From Catenovulum maritimum (lineage in GTDB: Bacteria; Pseudomonadota; Gammaproteobacteria; Enterobacterales; Alteromonadaceae): 64,000 nt of DNA. A model generated the notes under the pieces. The model saw nothing but the letters and a program-made list of their open reading frames with translations. It made no database searches and had not been told where the DNA came from. The stretch spans positions 388,954 through 452,953 of the forward strand of contig NZ_KQ130482.1 in the NCBI RefSeq assembly GCF_001050375.1, given 5' to 3'. Shown here piece by piece: positions 9,736 through 19,975 of this stretch. Within the stretch, counting starts at the first letter, position 1; each line of letters begins with the position of its first letter. The position numbers and the translations under genes are program-made.

Positions 9736-9902
9736 TTTGGTGTGTTTTAAAATAGCCACAGAGTGTAAATAAAGTGTATTTTACTTGATTCATAAAACAT
9801 ATGATGTTTATATAGATTGTAATTGTTGTGTTTTCTGATTTGTTATTGGTTAGTTAAAACTGGCGGTAGCAACTAAATTGAAATTATAAAAAGTTAAATG
9901 TT
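9736..9902. repeat. intergenic region with a solitary repeat-core-like sequence
   Basis: At about 9771-9787 the sequence AAAGTGTATTTTACTTG closely resembles the core of the 53-bp array at 1948-3082 (AAGGTGTAGTATTTTACTTG, with a short gap). No second copy adjoins it. Otherwise nothing is recognised before the gene at 9903. Confidence 0.4.
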
Positions 9903-11789
9903 ATGAAAAATAATCAATTAAAATTATCAGCTGCTGCATTAATTTGCTCTAGTTTACTTACAGGATGTCAATCTACTCAAGTTGCCGATGAAGCTAACGA
10001 AGTAAAAGCTAATCAGCTTTTTGCTGAAGCGACTAAAAATTTTCCACGTGAAGAAAAGAATTTAAGACAGTGGGATGCACCCGTTGTTGCTGATTTAGAT
10101 CAGGATGGATATCCAGATTTATTGCTAAATGATCATGGTTTTGCCATTAGAGTGCTTTGGAATAATAAGGGCACTTATACTAAGCCATATGATTTAATTA
10201 TGGGTGACATGCATGGCATTTCAGCCGGTGATTTTGATTTTGATGGAAAAATTGAAGTTATTATTTCACGTGGTGGCGGCTCAGGTAGCAATGCTCGTAA
10301 TTCTATTATCTACAGAGTAGACACTAACCGCCAGTTCTCAGTAGTTGAAGATTTTACGCCGCCATTGGCTTTTATGCGCGGGCGAACCGTCAAGTTTTTT
10401 GATGGTGATAGCGATGGTGATTTGGATTTAATTAATTTTGCTTTCCCTTCAAAAGAGATGAAAGGGCAAAGTGAAAATTATGTTTATGAAAACAAAGGCA
10501 ATCGCGAGCTTGTCATAGATAATACATTACCGCCAGTTAAAGGCGATGGTCAAAAAACACTGCTAACAGACTTTAATAACGATGGCGTTGAAGACATGCT
10601 CATTTATGGGAATGGTCCGGTTAAAGCCTATCAAGGCAAAGGTGATTTAACTTTTGTTGATGTAACATCAGACATTTTCACAACTAAATTAACTCATGTT
10701 ACGGCTATAGCTGAAGTCGATTATGACAATGACGGTGATTTTGATTTGTTCTTCACTAGAGGAAAAGAATTCACCGCAGGACAGAGTTTCTATAATGCCG
10801 ATACCAAAATATGGGGTTATTACACTAAGCGTGGCGCGTTTAATTTTGAAGGCATAGAGGCTGGAGATATATTAAACATAGAAAATTTACAGTCACAATG
10901 GCCGAATAAAGACCTTTATCTGGGAGAGTCAGCATACAGTTATGAATTTCCTGGTGAAACACACTCTGGTCGAGATGTTAGATTAGTGAATAGCGATACA
11001 TTAGGCTTTCCAGATAAATTAGATAAAAAAGGCACTTACATTGGCTATGTCGGAAATCGACAATGGCGTATTGCAGGCAATATTTGGTCGCCCTCTACAG
11101 GAGTAATACATAATGTAGATGCAGGTCCTGTGAGTGAATCTGATCCAGGCTTAACGGACTTATTATTACGAAATAACCAAGGTAAATTCACAGATGTAAG
11201 TCAGCAATTGAACTTAACTTTAGCAGAGCACTCGACAGGTTTGGCTATAGCCGATGTCGATAACAATGGCTATCAAGATTTAATCATTACTAAGCGTGGC
11301 AACTTAGTTGATCAAAATGAGCCGATTGTTTACTTAAATCAACAAGCTAAAGGTTTCACTCAAATCAAGCAACACGGCATATTGTCTACTGAATTAGGTG
11401 TTATTGGCATGGGCATTGAGCCATTGGATTATAACTTGGATGGTAAAGTAGACTTTGTGCTGGGTAATGAAAGGGGTAAGTGGCATTTGTTTGAAAATAC
11501 AAACCAAGCAGCTGAAGCCAATCATTTTATTACAGTACAGCTAGGCAGTGGCTTAACGACTCAAGTGACAGCTTTAGGTGCTTTAGTTAAAGTGACGGCA
11601 TGCGGTAATACTCAAACTAAACGACTAGGTTCAACAGGTGCTAATTACTCATTAAGTTTTGATCCAAACCTTCACTTTGGTTTAGGTCAATGTACTGAGC
11701 CAGCGAGTATTAATGTGACATGGACGAATAACGAAACTTACCAAACTCAGATCACAGAGTTTAATAAAGTGATTAAAATTGGAAAATAG
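9903..11789 (+). CDS. CRTAC1-like lipoprotein with FG-GAP/VCBS repeats and ASPIC/UnbV domain
   Basis: The protein has 628 residues with a lipobox (SSLLTGC). Repeated calcium-loop motifs of the FG-GAP/VCBS type occur throughout: DLDQDGYPDLLL, DFDFDGKIEVII, DGDSDGDLDLI, DFNNDGVEDML, DYDNDGDFDLFF, DVDNNGYQDLII and YNLDGKVDFVL. These predict an integrin-alpha-like beta-propeller. The C-terminal ~80 residues (VKVTACGNTQTKRLG ... HFGLGQC) match the ASPIC/UnbV domain. Such proteins are exported, and their roles are poorly defined; a surface carbohydrate-linked role is an inference from context. A strong terminator follows at 11835. Confidence 0.75.
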   Translation: MKNNQLKLSAAALICSSLLTGCQSTQVADEANEVKANQLFAEATKNFPREEKNLRQWDAPVVADLDQDGYPDLLLNDHGFAIRVLWNNKGTYTKPYDLIMGDMHGISAGDFDFDGKIEVIISRGGGSGSNARNSIIYRVDTNRQFSVVEDFTPPLAFMRGRTVKFFDGDSDGDLDLINFAFPSKEMKGQSENYVYENKGNRELVIDNTLPPVKGDGQKTLLTDFNNDGVEDMLIYGNGPVKAYQGKGDLTFVDVTSDIFTTKLTHVTAIAEVDYDNDGDFDLFFTRGKEFTAGQSFYNADTKIWGYYTKRGAFNFEGIEAGDILNIENLQSQWPNKDLYLGESAYSYEFPGETHSGRDVRLVNSDTLGFPDKLDKKGTYIGYVGNRQWRIAGNIWSPSTGVIHNVDAGPVSESDPGLTDLLLRNNQGKFTDVSQQLNLTLAEHSTGLAIADVDNNGYQDLIITKRGNLVDQNEPIVYLNQQAKGFTQIKQHGILSTELGVIGMGIEPLDYNLDGKVDFVLGNERGKWHLFENTNQAAEANHFITVQLGSGLTTQVTALGALVKVTACGNTQTKRLGSTGANYSLSFDPNLHFGLGQCTEPASINVTWTNNETYQTQITEFNKVIKIGK

Positions 11790-11834
11790 TGAGTAGCGGG
11801 CGTTTAACCTAAGCTAAATTCGTTATCTATCTAC

Positions 11835-11875
11835 AAGCCTCTAGCCTCAATTGCTAGGGGCTTTTTTATTTTTCC
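11835..11875 (+). terminator. intrinsic terminator
   Basis: The arms AAGCCTCTAGC (11835-11845) and GCTAGGGGCTT (11853-11863) form 11 bp with one G-T pair and a 7-nt loop. They are followed by TTTTATTTTT. Confidence 0.85.
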
Positions 11876-11976
11876 TATTAATACGTGTATTTTAGTTCTA
11901 AGCCGAAGTTTTCACAAAAAATTACAAACTTAATACTATACTGACCAGTAATGGAAAATTTTAATAGCTTATATCT

Positions 11977-14394
11977 ATGGCAGAGTTGACTCGCTCACTG
12001 GAAGAAAAAATTTCGGATCTAGAATCACAGCTAAAAATAGCTAATGCAGAACGTATTAAATATAAACAATTGTTTGAAGCATCGGGTGATGCGCTCTCTA
12101 TTATCGACTTAAGTACGGGAAAGTTTACCGAGTGTAACCAAGCTGCTGTTGATATGCACGGGGTAAAAACCAAAGATAATTTTTTAAACCTTACGCCTGC
12201 TGATATATCTCCCGAATTTCAGCCATGCGGTCATTCTTCACAAGAGCTAGCCGAAAAGCACATACAAAATTCTTTTACTGAGGGACCACAACTTTTTCAA
12301 TGGCAGCATTGTAGGTTAGATGGTTCTAGTTTTCCCTGCCTAGTATCACTCACAGCACTACCATTAGAAGATCAAAATTTAATTCTAGCTATTGGCAGAG
12401 ATATTAGTGAACTGGTGGAAACTCAAGATCGTTTAGAGCGAGTTATTTCAGAGAAAATGCACTTTGAAACTGCGTATTTAGAAGAAAAAGAGAAGTTTGA
12501 GAAATTTGTCAATCTAGCGCCAATAGGAATCGCAATAAATAGACTTGAAGATGGCGCATTTGAGTATGTTAATAACGAATTTAGCCGCTTTACGGGTTAT
12601 GAGGTTGATGAATTAAATACATTGGATTATTGGCAGCTCACACCTAAAAAGTATGAAGCGCAAGAATTTGAACAGTTACAATCGCTTGCTGAGTATGGTC
12701 GCTATGGACCTTATCAAAAAGAGTATATTCATAAACAAGGACACACTTATCCAGTCCTATTATCTGGGATTAAAATAGCCAAAAACGATGGACAGGAATA
12801 TATATGGTCAGTTGTCCAAGATATTTCTCAGCAAAAACAGATAGAGCAACAAATCCAAGTCGCTTGGGAAAAAGCTGAATCTATGGCTTTTAGAATGAAA
12901 CTCGCTAATGATTCTGCTGGAATTGGTGTTTGGGAGTGGGATGTACTGAGTAACGAATTGATCTGGGATGATTGGATGTATACGCTTTATGGCGTATCAA
13001 AAGCTGAATTTTCGGGCGCTTATGAAGCCTGGGAAAACAGTGTTCATCCTGATGATATAGAAGATGCGAAAACTAAATTGTTTGAAGCTGTCCAAGGTTG
13101 TGGAATCTATAATCCAGAATTTAGAGTTATACATCCCAATGGTCAAGTGAGAACATTAAAGGCGAGTGCTGAAGTCATTAAAGATGATAAAGGTAATACC
13201 TTAAAAGTCATAGGTGTAAATTATGACATTACAGATAAGGTTGAGGCAATAAAGGCGCTTAGTTTGGCCAAACAAGAAGCAGAAAGAGCAAGTCAAACCA
13301 AGAGTAAATTTTTAGCCAATATGAGCCATGAAATCCGCACACCAATGAATGCGGTTTTAGGTGGCTTGCAGTTGTTGAATAATCAACAATTAACTCAAGA
13401 AAACCAAACTATCTTAGATAATGCATCATGGTCTGCTAAGTCTTTGTTAACTATAATTAATGACATACTTGACTACTCTAAAATTGAAGACAATAAATTA
13501 AAATTAGAGCAAAAACCTTTGTCTTTAATAAAGGTGTTAGATTCTGTTAAGTTCGATATGGCAATACCAGTAAACAATAAAGGCATTGAGTTTGTTAGTA
13601 TTATTGATAACAATTTTATCGATGGTTGGGTTGGTGATATTGTTCGAATAAAACAAATTTTACTTAATTTAGTTTCAAACGCGGTCAAGTTTACTGAGCG
13701 AGGCAATGTCAAAGTAGTATTAAGTTGTATCCAGTATCAAGAGCAACAGGCAGTTTGCTTTAAAGTGATAGATACCGGCATTGGTATGAGTAAAGAAGTC
13801 CAAAATTTGATTTTTGAGCGTTTTTCTCAAGCTGATACTTCAACAACTAGGAAATTTGGTGGTACTGGGCTTGGAATGTCGATCACCGATAACCTTATAA
13901 AAATAATGGGTGGGACGATAGAGATAGAAAGTGAACCAGGAAAAGGAACCCAAGTACAAGTTATATTGCCCCTAGAGAAAGCCGAGCAAGCTAGTATTAA
14001 AGAAAAGCACACCTCAGCGGATATACCAAATTTAGCAGGAAAGAAAATATTGATAGCTGAAGACAATGAAATCAATCAAATGATTTTGGAGTCTATGTTA
14101 AAAGTTACTAAGGCTGAAATTACAATCGTAAACAATGGTCAATTAGCTGTTGATGTAGCTAAAAAACAAGACTTTAATATTGTTTTGATGGATATTCAAA
14201 TGCCGCAAATGGACGGTTTAGAAGCCCAGCAAAAAATCAGACAAATCAAAAAAGATTTGCCTATAGTTGCCTTGACGGCAAATGCTATGTTGGAGGATGT
14301 AAAGCTTTACCTTTCGCAAGGCTTTGTTGAGCACGTTAGCAAGCCTATTGATATCCAACTCTTATATGGCGTTTTAGAACACTATTTAAACTAA
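11977..14394 (+). CDS. cytoplasmic hybrid sensor histidine kinase, three PAS domains
   Basis: The protein has 805 residues. After a coiled-coil start come three PAS/PAC units at roughly 25-145, 170-290 and 305-430. The second and third end in QDISQQ and YDITDK. Next is HisKA with the phosphorylatable His in MSHEIRTPMN (H451), then HATPase_c (NLVSNAVKF, DTGIGM, GTGLGMSI). A C-terminal receiver domain has its acceptor Asp in VLMDIQMPQMDG (D739). No transmembrane segment is present, so the signal is intracellular. There is no separate output domain, so a phosphorelay partner is expected elsewhere. The diguanylate cyclase gene begins about 130 bp downstream on the same strand, and the two may form a signalling unit. 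Confidence 0.9.
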   Translation: MAELTRSLEEKISDLESQLKIANAERIKYKQLFEASGDALSIIDLSTGKFTECNQAAVDMHGVKTKDNFLNLTPADISPEFQPCGHSSQELAEKHIQNSFTEGPQLFQWQHCRLDGSSFPCLVSLTALPLEDQNLILAIGRDISELVETQDRLERVISEKMHFETAYLEEKEKFEKFVNLAPIGIAINRLEDGAFEYVNNEFSRFTGYEVDELNTLDYWQLTPKKYEAQEFEQLQSLAEYGRYGPYQKEYIHKQGHTYPVLLSGIKIAKNDGQEYIWSVVQDISQQKQIEQQIQVAWEKAESMAFRMKLANDSAGIGVWEWDVLSNELIWDDWMYTLYGVSKAEFSGAYEAWENSVHPDDIEDAKTKLFEAVQGCGIYNPEFRVIHPNGQVRTLKASAEVIKDDKGNTLKVIGVNYDITDKVEAIKALSLAKQEAERASQTKSKFLANMSHEIRTPMNAVLGGLQLLNNQQLTQENQTILDNASWSAKSLLTIINDILDYSKIEDNKLKLEQKPLSLIKVLDSVKFDMAIPVNNKGIEFVSIIDNNFIDGWVGDIVRIKQILLNLVSNAVKFTERGNVKVVLSCIQYQEQQAVCFKVIDTGIGMSKEVQNLIFERFSQADTSTTRKFGGTGLGMSITDNLIKIMGGTIEIESEPGKGTQVQVILPLEKAEQASIKEKHTSADIPNLAGKKILIAEDNEINQMILESMLKVTKAEITIVNNGQLAVDVAKKQDFNIVLMDIQMPQMDGLEAQQKIRQIKKDLPIVALTANAMLEDVKLYLSQGFVEHVSKPIDIQLLYGVLEHYLN

Positions 14395-14521
14395 AGATTT
14401 ACAGCTGGGCTTGTAAAGAGCGGAAGTATTCGAGAGGTCATTGGTAAAAATCACCGCAAACGAGCAACTAAGCTCTAATTGTTATCTATACTTATAAGAG
14501 TTTTCGTGTATCGGATTGCTC

Positions 14522-16252
14522 ATGATTTTTCGTCGATTTTTTTCTGGTTTTTTGTGTAGTCTCTTGTTCGGTTTAGCTGTATTTCAGCTAGAGTGTTATG
14601 CTGCCGAAAATAATTTTCGAATACTTTTACTTAATTCATACCACCCTCAATACCAATGGACAGCCGATTTATCTGATGGAGTTAAATCTGAACTGTTAGG
14701 GTTTATTCCGCCAGAAAATTTACATATAGAATATATGGATGAAAGACGCTTTGTCTCTGATCCCGATTACCATCAAAAAATATCTCAATTATTGGAATAT
14801 AAATATAGAAATTTTCCAATCGACTTAATTATTTCTAGCGATGATGCTGCCTTCTACTTTTTAATTAAAAACGAATTTAATTTTGCGCAAGATAAGCCCG
14901 TCGTCTTTGGTGGGGTTAATGTACTTGATGTCAATGTATTACAAGGGAAAACTAACTTCACGGGTGTGTTAGAAGGGATGGAGATTAAAGACAATATTAA
15001 CTTAATTCAAAGCCTGCAACCTGAAGTTAGCCGCGTGATATTACTTGCAGATAAGAGTGAATTAGGCGTTAGGATGCGACAACAAGCTATCCAAGATATA
15101 AAACTAGTTAATAATTTACTTCAAATAGAAATTTGGGACGATTTCAGTTTTGACTATTTATTGAAGATGGCAGCACAAATGCCGCAAGATACCGTTTTTT
15201 TATTACTTGCTATACATAAAGATAATCAGGGTAGATACTTCTCGTTTGAACATGAACTCAAAAAATTGACAGAAATTAGCCGTGTGCCTGTTTATGGTAT
15301 GTGGGGTAGCGTCATGATAAATCAGGGCGTGATAGGCGGAATGATGAATAACCCTTACCAGCATGGCAGTGAGTTGGCCAAAATAGCTAAAGAAATTCTA
15401 AATGGTCAGGCAGTTTCTAGTATACCCATAAAACAAAAATCCGAATTCGTGCCTACGTTTAATTATATGGTGCTTGAAAAGTTTAATATCAATAAAGATT
15501 ATTTACCTGCTGGCAGCTTAATTCATAACCAACCAGATGGATTTTATCGTAAATATTCTGTCTTAATTAACCTGACGCTTTTCATTGTTGCGCTCTTGTC
15601 AGCAGTTGTTGTGATCTTATCTTTTAACATTAACCGCAGAAAAAAAGTTGAAGCTTTACTAAGTGACCTAAACCGAGATTTAGAACAAAGAGTTAAAGCC
15701 CGAACTAAAGAGCTTGCGAGCAAAAATGTAGAGCTCGAAAGTATGATGCAAAATATGAAGTACTTGGCAAATACTGATGTGTTAACTGAGCTACCAAATA
15801 GAAGAGCGGGGATGAAACGATTACAAAAATTACAACAAAGGTATTCGCACTCTCGATTTAACCTATCCGTCGCTATGATAGACATAGATTATTTTAAAAA
15901 TATTAATGATTGTTTTGGCCATGACATTGGTGATCAAGTACTCAAGCAAACAGCGGATGTCCTACAAGACCTGATTCGTCCCTCTGACTTTGCTATTCGA
16001 TGGGGCGGTGAAGAGTTTTTACTGCTTTTACCCAATGCAAATACCCAAGAAGCCTATTTGATATGCACCCGAATCCAAGCTGGGGTTAAGAAAATTGTAA
16101 TGGCAGATAATTCCTATATTACATTAAGCATAGGCCTTGCTGAACATTTAGCTTCTGACAATACAGAATCCTTACTAAAAAGAGCCGACGAAAATCTTTA
16201 TTATGCTAAAGGTAATGGCCGCAATAGAATTGAAGCTGAAACAAGGAGCTAG
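14522..16252 (+). CDS. diguanylate cyclase with periplasmic ABC substrate-binding-like sensor
   Basis: The protein has about 576 residues. It has a signal sequence, then a periplasmic domain of the 'ABC transporter substrate binding' type at about 30-320 (ILLLNSYHPQYQWT, VVFGGVNVLD). A transmembrane helix follows (INLTLFIVALLSAVVVILSF), then a coiled coil and a GGDEF domain. The active-site signature is GGEEF (from G495), so c-di-GMP synthesis is likely. No RxxD inhibitory site is obvious upstream of it. The start is placed at ATG 14522, with CGGA about 6 nt upstream; the TTG at 14516 is less likely. The gene follows the histidine kinase gene. Confidence 0.85.
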   Translation: MIFRRFFSGFLCSLLFGLAVFQLECYAAENNFRILLLNSYHPQYQWTADLSDGVKSELLGFIPPENLHIEYMDERRFVSDPDYHQKISQLLEYKYRNFPIDLIISSDDAAFYFLIKNEFNFAQDKPVVFGGVNVLDVNVLQGKTNFTGVLEGMEIKDNINLIQSLQPEVSRVILLADKSELGVRMRQQAIQDIKLVNNLLQIEIWDDFSFDYLLKMAAQMPQDTVFLLLAIHKDNQGRYFSFEHELKKLTEISRVPVYGMWGSVMINQGVIGGMMNNPYQHGSELAKIAKEILNGQAVSSIPIKQKSEFVPTFNYMVLEKFNINKDYLPAGSLIHNQPDGFYRKYSVLINLTLFIVALLSAVVVILSFNINRRKKVEALLSDLNRDLEQRVKARTKELASKNVELESMMQNMKYLANTDVLTELPNRRAGMKRLQKLQQRYSHSRFNLSVAMIDIDYFKNINDCFGHDIGDQVLKQTADVLQDLIRPSDFAIRWGGEEFLLLLPNANTQEAYLICTRIQAGVKKIVMADNSYITLSIGLAEHLASDNTESLLKRADENLYYAKGNGRNRIEAETRS

Positions 16253-16463
16253 TTTGATTTAGCTCTAAATGCTTCTAAGCTCTGATTTTCTGACTACGAA
16301 CTAGTTAATGTCATTGACAGTGATTAGCTTCAATTTAAAACATTATATTTACAATTATTTATCAAACAGGATTGCTAACATGAATAGATTCGGTTAATTT
16401 AATCAAAAAACAGCTTAATGTCATTTGGACTTAATCTGAATAATAAATATGTTAGGACAATAT

Positions 16464-19400
16464 ATGCATAAAAAGTATTTAATCGGCAGGGCTGTCAGTG
16501 TAATTATCATCACACTTTTATTTGTATCTGGATGTAAGCAAGAAAGTAATAGCCAAGTCTCGAACCAGACTGAAACGATTAATCAGCCTAATAAACTATT
16601 GGCGTTTTCTAAAACAACAGGTTGGCGGCATGACTCTATTGCAGCAGGCATAAAAGCAATCCATCAAATTGGGGAGGCGCAAAACTACCAAGTTTTAGCA
16701 ACTGAAGATGCGGCCATTTTTAATGATCGAGATCTTTCCAAGTTTAGCGCTTTAATATTTTTAAATACCACAGGTGATGTCCTAAATGATGAGCAACAAG
16801 TTGCGATGGAAAGATATATCCAAGCAGGAGGTGGTTTTGTTGGTATCCATTCCGCAGCAGACACAGAGCACGCGGGTGATTGGTATTGGTATAGAAAACT
16901 AGTCGGTGGTGTATTTAAAAGCCATCCTAATATTCCATCGAATGTTCAATTAGCAGAGCTAACCGTGGTTGATGACAAGCACCAAGCTACTCACTTTATG
17001 CCAAGTCAATTTCAATATGCTGATGAATGGTATGACTATAAGGATTTATCAAAATTTAGAAATGATTTACTTAGCCTAGATGAAGATAGTTACCAAGGTG
17101 GTTTATCAGGCCATTATCATCCAATTGCTTGGTATCAAGAATTTGATGGTGGTCGGTCCTTTTATACTGGGATAGGGCATACGGCAGATAATTTTACCAA
17201 TCCATTTTATCTAGAGCATTTATTAGGCGGGATAAAATATGCGATTGGTGACAATGTTCAGTTAGATTATTCAAAGTCAAAACCTGAGCATAATCGATTT
17301 GTTAAAGAGGTTCATCTTGAAGGATTAAATGAGCCAGTCAGCTTTAGTATGACAAATGATGCTAAAACTATTTTGTATATAGAGCGAAAGGGCGGCATTT
17401 TTCAATATAACCTACAAGACAAGTCAGTTATTAACTTAGGTTCAGTACCGGTTTACTCAGGTAAGAAAAATAGTGAATTTGGTTTAATAGCGATTGCGCT
17501 AGATCCTAACTTTGATCAAAATCAGCAAGTTTATTTAATGTATAACAAAGTGTTAGAACAGGATAAATTAGTACAAAGCATTTCTCGTTTTAAGCTTTCA
17601 AATCAAAAAATAGATTTATCGAGCGAACAGGTGCTACTTACAATACCTTCGGATAATACTTGTTGCCATACAGGTGGCAATATGGAGTTTAACCAAGCTG
17701 GGGAGTTATTTATTGCGGTCGGTGACAACACAAACCCGTTTAACTCTGATGGCTTAGGGCCAACCAATAATAAAGCCGAAGAAGCCGTTAACGACGCTTT
17801 ACGTACGTCAGCAAATACCATGGATTTACGTGGTAAAATTTTAAGAATTGTGCCAAATAGCGATACAGGCTACTCAATTCCAAAAGGAAACTTATTTACC
17901 GACGCTGAGCAAGGCAGAGCCGAAATTTATGTGATGGGAACGAGAAACCCGTACACAATTAGTTATGACGAAGCGAGCAAAGCACTCTATTTTGGCGATG
18001 TCGGTCCAGATGCCAAAGCCGATGATCCAAAAAAAGGCCCTATGGGTTACGATGAAATTAATAAAGTGACGCAGGCGGGTAACTTTGGTTGGCCTATGTT
18101 TATTGCAAACAACCAAGCCTATCGTGATTATGATGAAACAAACGACAAGCTAAAGGCTTGGTATAATCCATTAGATCCAATTAATAACTCACCTCGAAAT
18201 ACTGGATCTCATAAACTACCTCCAGCGCAGCCAGCTTTAATTTATTATCCCTATGGTAATAGTGAAAAATTTAAAGCCTTAGGTGCGGGTTCTAGAAATG
18301 CCTTAGTTGCAGGTGTGTACAGGCAACCAACAAGCACAGAAGCTGGCATAAAAAGTTATCCCAAATACTATGACGGTAAATTATTTATATCAGACTTTAT
18401 GCGGCGTTGGCTGAAAGTTGTCACGACTAACTCTGCCGGAAAAGTGATTAAAATTGATAACTTTGCACCGCAATTAGAACTCGCCGCGCCAATTGATCTT
18501 AGCTTTAGTGCAAACGGTGAGTTATGGGTACTTGAATATGGCTCTAAATGGTTTAAAGGTAATGACGATGCTAAGTTGAGCCGAATCGTTTATACCGGAG
18601 ATGGTAATCGAGAGCCAATTGCTAATATTCAACTAAAACACAGCCAAGGTGCTGCGCCTCTGTTGATTAGTGCCGATGCTAGTTTATCAAAAGATTTAGA
18701 TGGTGATGCTCTTACATATGGCTGGAGCCTGCAAGCACTTAGCGCTGAGCAAGTTAAACTGGGTCAAATCTTAGATTCAGTTGCATTCAACCCAGAAAAA
18801 GTCATTTCAAATCAAGCAGTTTTATCCACTCAAATTCATCAGCCAGGTCAATATGCACTTATTTTAAAAGTAACAGACTCGCAAGGTGCTGATGCATACA
18901 GCAAAAAATTAATAGAAGTTGGCAATGATGTACCGGATATCTCAATTAGTATTTCGGGCAATCAAAGTTTTGTTTGGCCTAATGAGGCTAAAGCATATCA
19001 AGTGGTTGTAACGGATAAAGAAGATGGGTCTACCGAGAATGCCTCTATTACTGCTGATGCTGTCAATGTATTAGTTCGAAAACAACAATTAAACAAAGTT
19101 AAATTAGGTCATCAAATCCCTAGTGATAATCAAATGGGGAAAGATGCGGTTAAACAATACAATTGCCTTGGCTGTCACCAACTCAAATCAGCATCAATCG
19201 GCCCTTCTTTTAACCAAATTGCGGATAAGTATACTCAGCAAGCTCAAGCAAACACTATTATTAGCCAGAGCATTGCGCAGGGCAGTCGTGGTAAATGGGG
19301 GGACCATCAAATGCCCGCACATAATTTTTTAAACTCAGAAACTAGGCAAGCGATCGCACAGTATATTTTATCTTTCACATCGCCTGATCCTAGCTTACCG

Positions 19401-19919
19401 CTGACCGGCCAATTTAAAGTAACACAGCCAGCCGACTATAAATTAATGGTGGAATACACAGACAAAGGGGCAAATAATTTAGCGGGTATTACTGCTAAAG
19501 CAGAATATCTTTTGAGGTCACCGATATTAAGATTATCGGACTTAGTCAATCGTCAGCATCCAGCAAAATCAGTTCGAGTAAATGATGATGCGAGTGTTAA
19601 GTTCATAGGGGAAGCTAGCTATTTATATCTAGGTAAATACGATTTAACCCAGATCAACTCGATTAAGCTAACGCATAAAATCAATCAATCCTATCAGCAA
19701 AAATCAAAGTTTGAAATTAGAGTTGATAGCATAAATGGCGATTTGATTGGTCAAGGTCAATTTAACTTATCGGCTGCTGACTCTAGTAAACAATCTATTC
19801 ATACCAGCAAAATAACGCCCTTAAATCAGACAAGAGAGCTTTATTTGTTAGTAAACAGTAAGGCGGACGATAACTTGGTCAAGCCAATTCAAATAATTTA
19901 TATGGAGTTTAGCCAGTAA
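16464..19919 (+). CDS. multidomain lipoprotein: ThuA, PQQ sugar dehydrogenase, PKD, cytochrome c, CBM-like
   Basis: The protein has about 1,151 residues and a lipobox (LLFVSGC). Domain order is as follows. ThuA-like (Class I glutamine-amidotransferase-like fold) lies at about 40-260, with GGGFVGIHSAADTEH. The glucose/sorbosone dehydrogenase propeller is at about 275-710, with CCHTGGNMEF, GTRNPYTISYD and GNFGWPMF. A PKD-like domain follows at about 725-820. Cytochrome c is at about 890-985 with CLGCH (C901) and a MPAH segment. The C-terminal ~150-residue beta region resembles CBM6. ATG 16464 is chosen because AGGA lies 6 nt upstream; ATG 16449 would place that site inside the gene. It probably oxidises a sugar outside the cytoplasm. 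Confidence 0.8.
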   Translation: MHKKYLIGRAVSVIIITLLFVSGCKQESNSQVSNQTETINQPNKLLAFSKTTGWRHDSIAAGIKAIHQIGEAQNYQVLATEDAAIFNDRDLSKFSALIFLNTTGDVLNDEQQVAMERYIQAGGGFVGIHSAADTEHAGDWYWYRKLVGGVFKSHPNIPSNVQLAELTVVDDKHQATHFMPSQFQYADEWYDYKDLSKFRNDLLSLDEDSYQGGLSGHYHPIAWYQEFDGGRSFYTGIGHTADNFTNPFYLEHLLGGIKYAIGDNVQLDYSKSKPEHNRFVKEVHLEGLNEPVSFSMTNDAKTILYIERKGGIFQYNLQDKSVINLGSVPVYSGKKNSEFGLIAIALDPNFDQNQQVYLMYNKVLEQDKLVQSISRFKLSNQKIDLSSEQVLLTIPSDNTCCHTGGNMEFNQAGELFIAVGDNTNPFNSDGLGPTNNKAEEAVNDALRTSANTMDLRGKILRIVPNSDTGYSIPKGNLFTDAEQGRAEIYVMGTRNPYTISYDEASKALYFGDVGPDAKADDPKKGPMGYDEINKVTQAGNFGWPMFIANNQAYRDYDETNDKLKAWYNPLDPINNSPRNTGSHKLPPAQPALIYYPYGNSEKFKALGAGSRNALVAGVYRQPTSTEAGIKSYPKYYDGKLFISDFMRRWLKVVTTNSAGKVIKIDNFAPQLELAAPIDLSFSANGELWVLEYGSKWFKGNDDAKLSRIVYTGDGNREPIANIQLKHSQGAAPLLISADASLSKDLDGDALTYGWSLQALSAEQVKLGQILDSVAFNPEKVISNQAVLSTQIHQPGQYALILKVTDSQGADAYSKKLIEVGNDVPDISISISGNQSFVWPNEAKAYQVVVTDKEDGSTENASITADAVNVLVRKQQLNKVKLGHQIPSDNQMGKDAVKQYNCLGCHQLKSASIGPSFNQIADKYTQQAQANTIISQSIAQGSRGKWGDHQMPAHNFLNSETRQAIAQYILSFTSPDPSLPLTGQFKVTQPADYKLMVEYTDKGANNLAGITAKAEYLLRSPILRLSDLVNRQHPAKSVRVNDDASVKFIGEASYLYLGKYDLTQINSIKLTHKINQSYQQKSKFEIRVDSINGDLIGQGQFNLSAADSSKQSIHTSKITPLNQTRELYLLVNSKADDNLVKPIQIIYMEFSQ

Positions 19920-19935
19920 TAAGAGATTACTTAGT

Positions 19936-19975
19936 CCGGTTAGCAGCGTTGATACCCTAGCCGGGCCTTATTTTA
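19936..19975 (+). terminator. intrinsic terminator
   Basis: The arms CCGGTTAG (19936-19943) and CTAGCCGG (19957-19964) form 8 bp with one G-T pair. They are followed by GCCTTATTTTACTTT. The rest of 19976-20218 is AT-rich and shows no gene. A TATTAACAAT lies at 20161-20170, similar to the candidate operator. Confidence 0.6.

Noticed and set aside
15544-15885. 113-residue open frame on the minus strand
   Set aside because: It lies entirely inside the diguanylate cyclase gene, whose domains are intact. It is a shadow frame.
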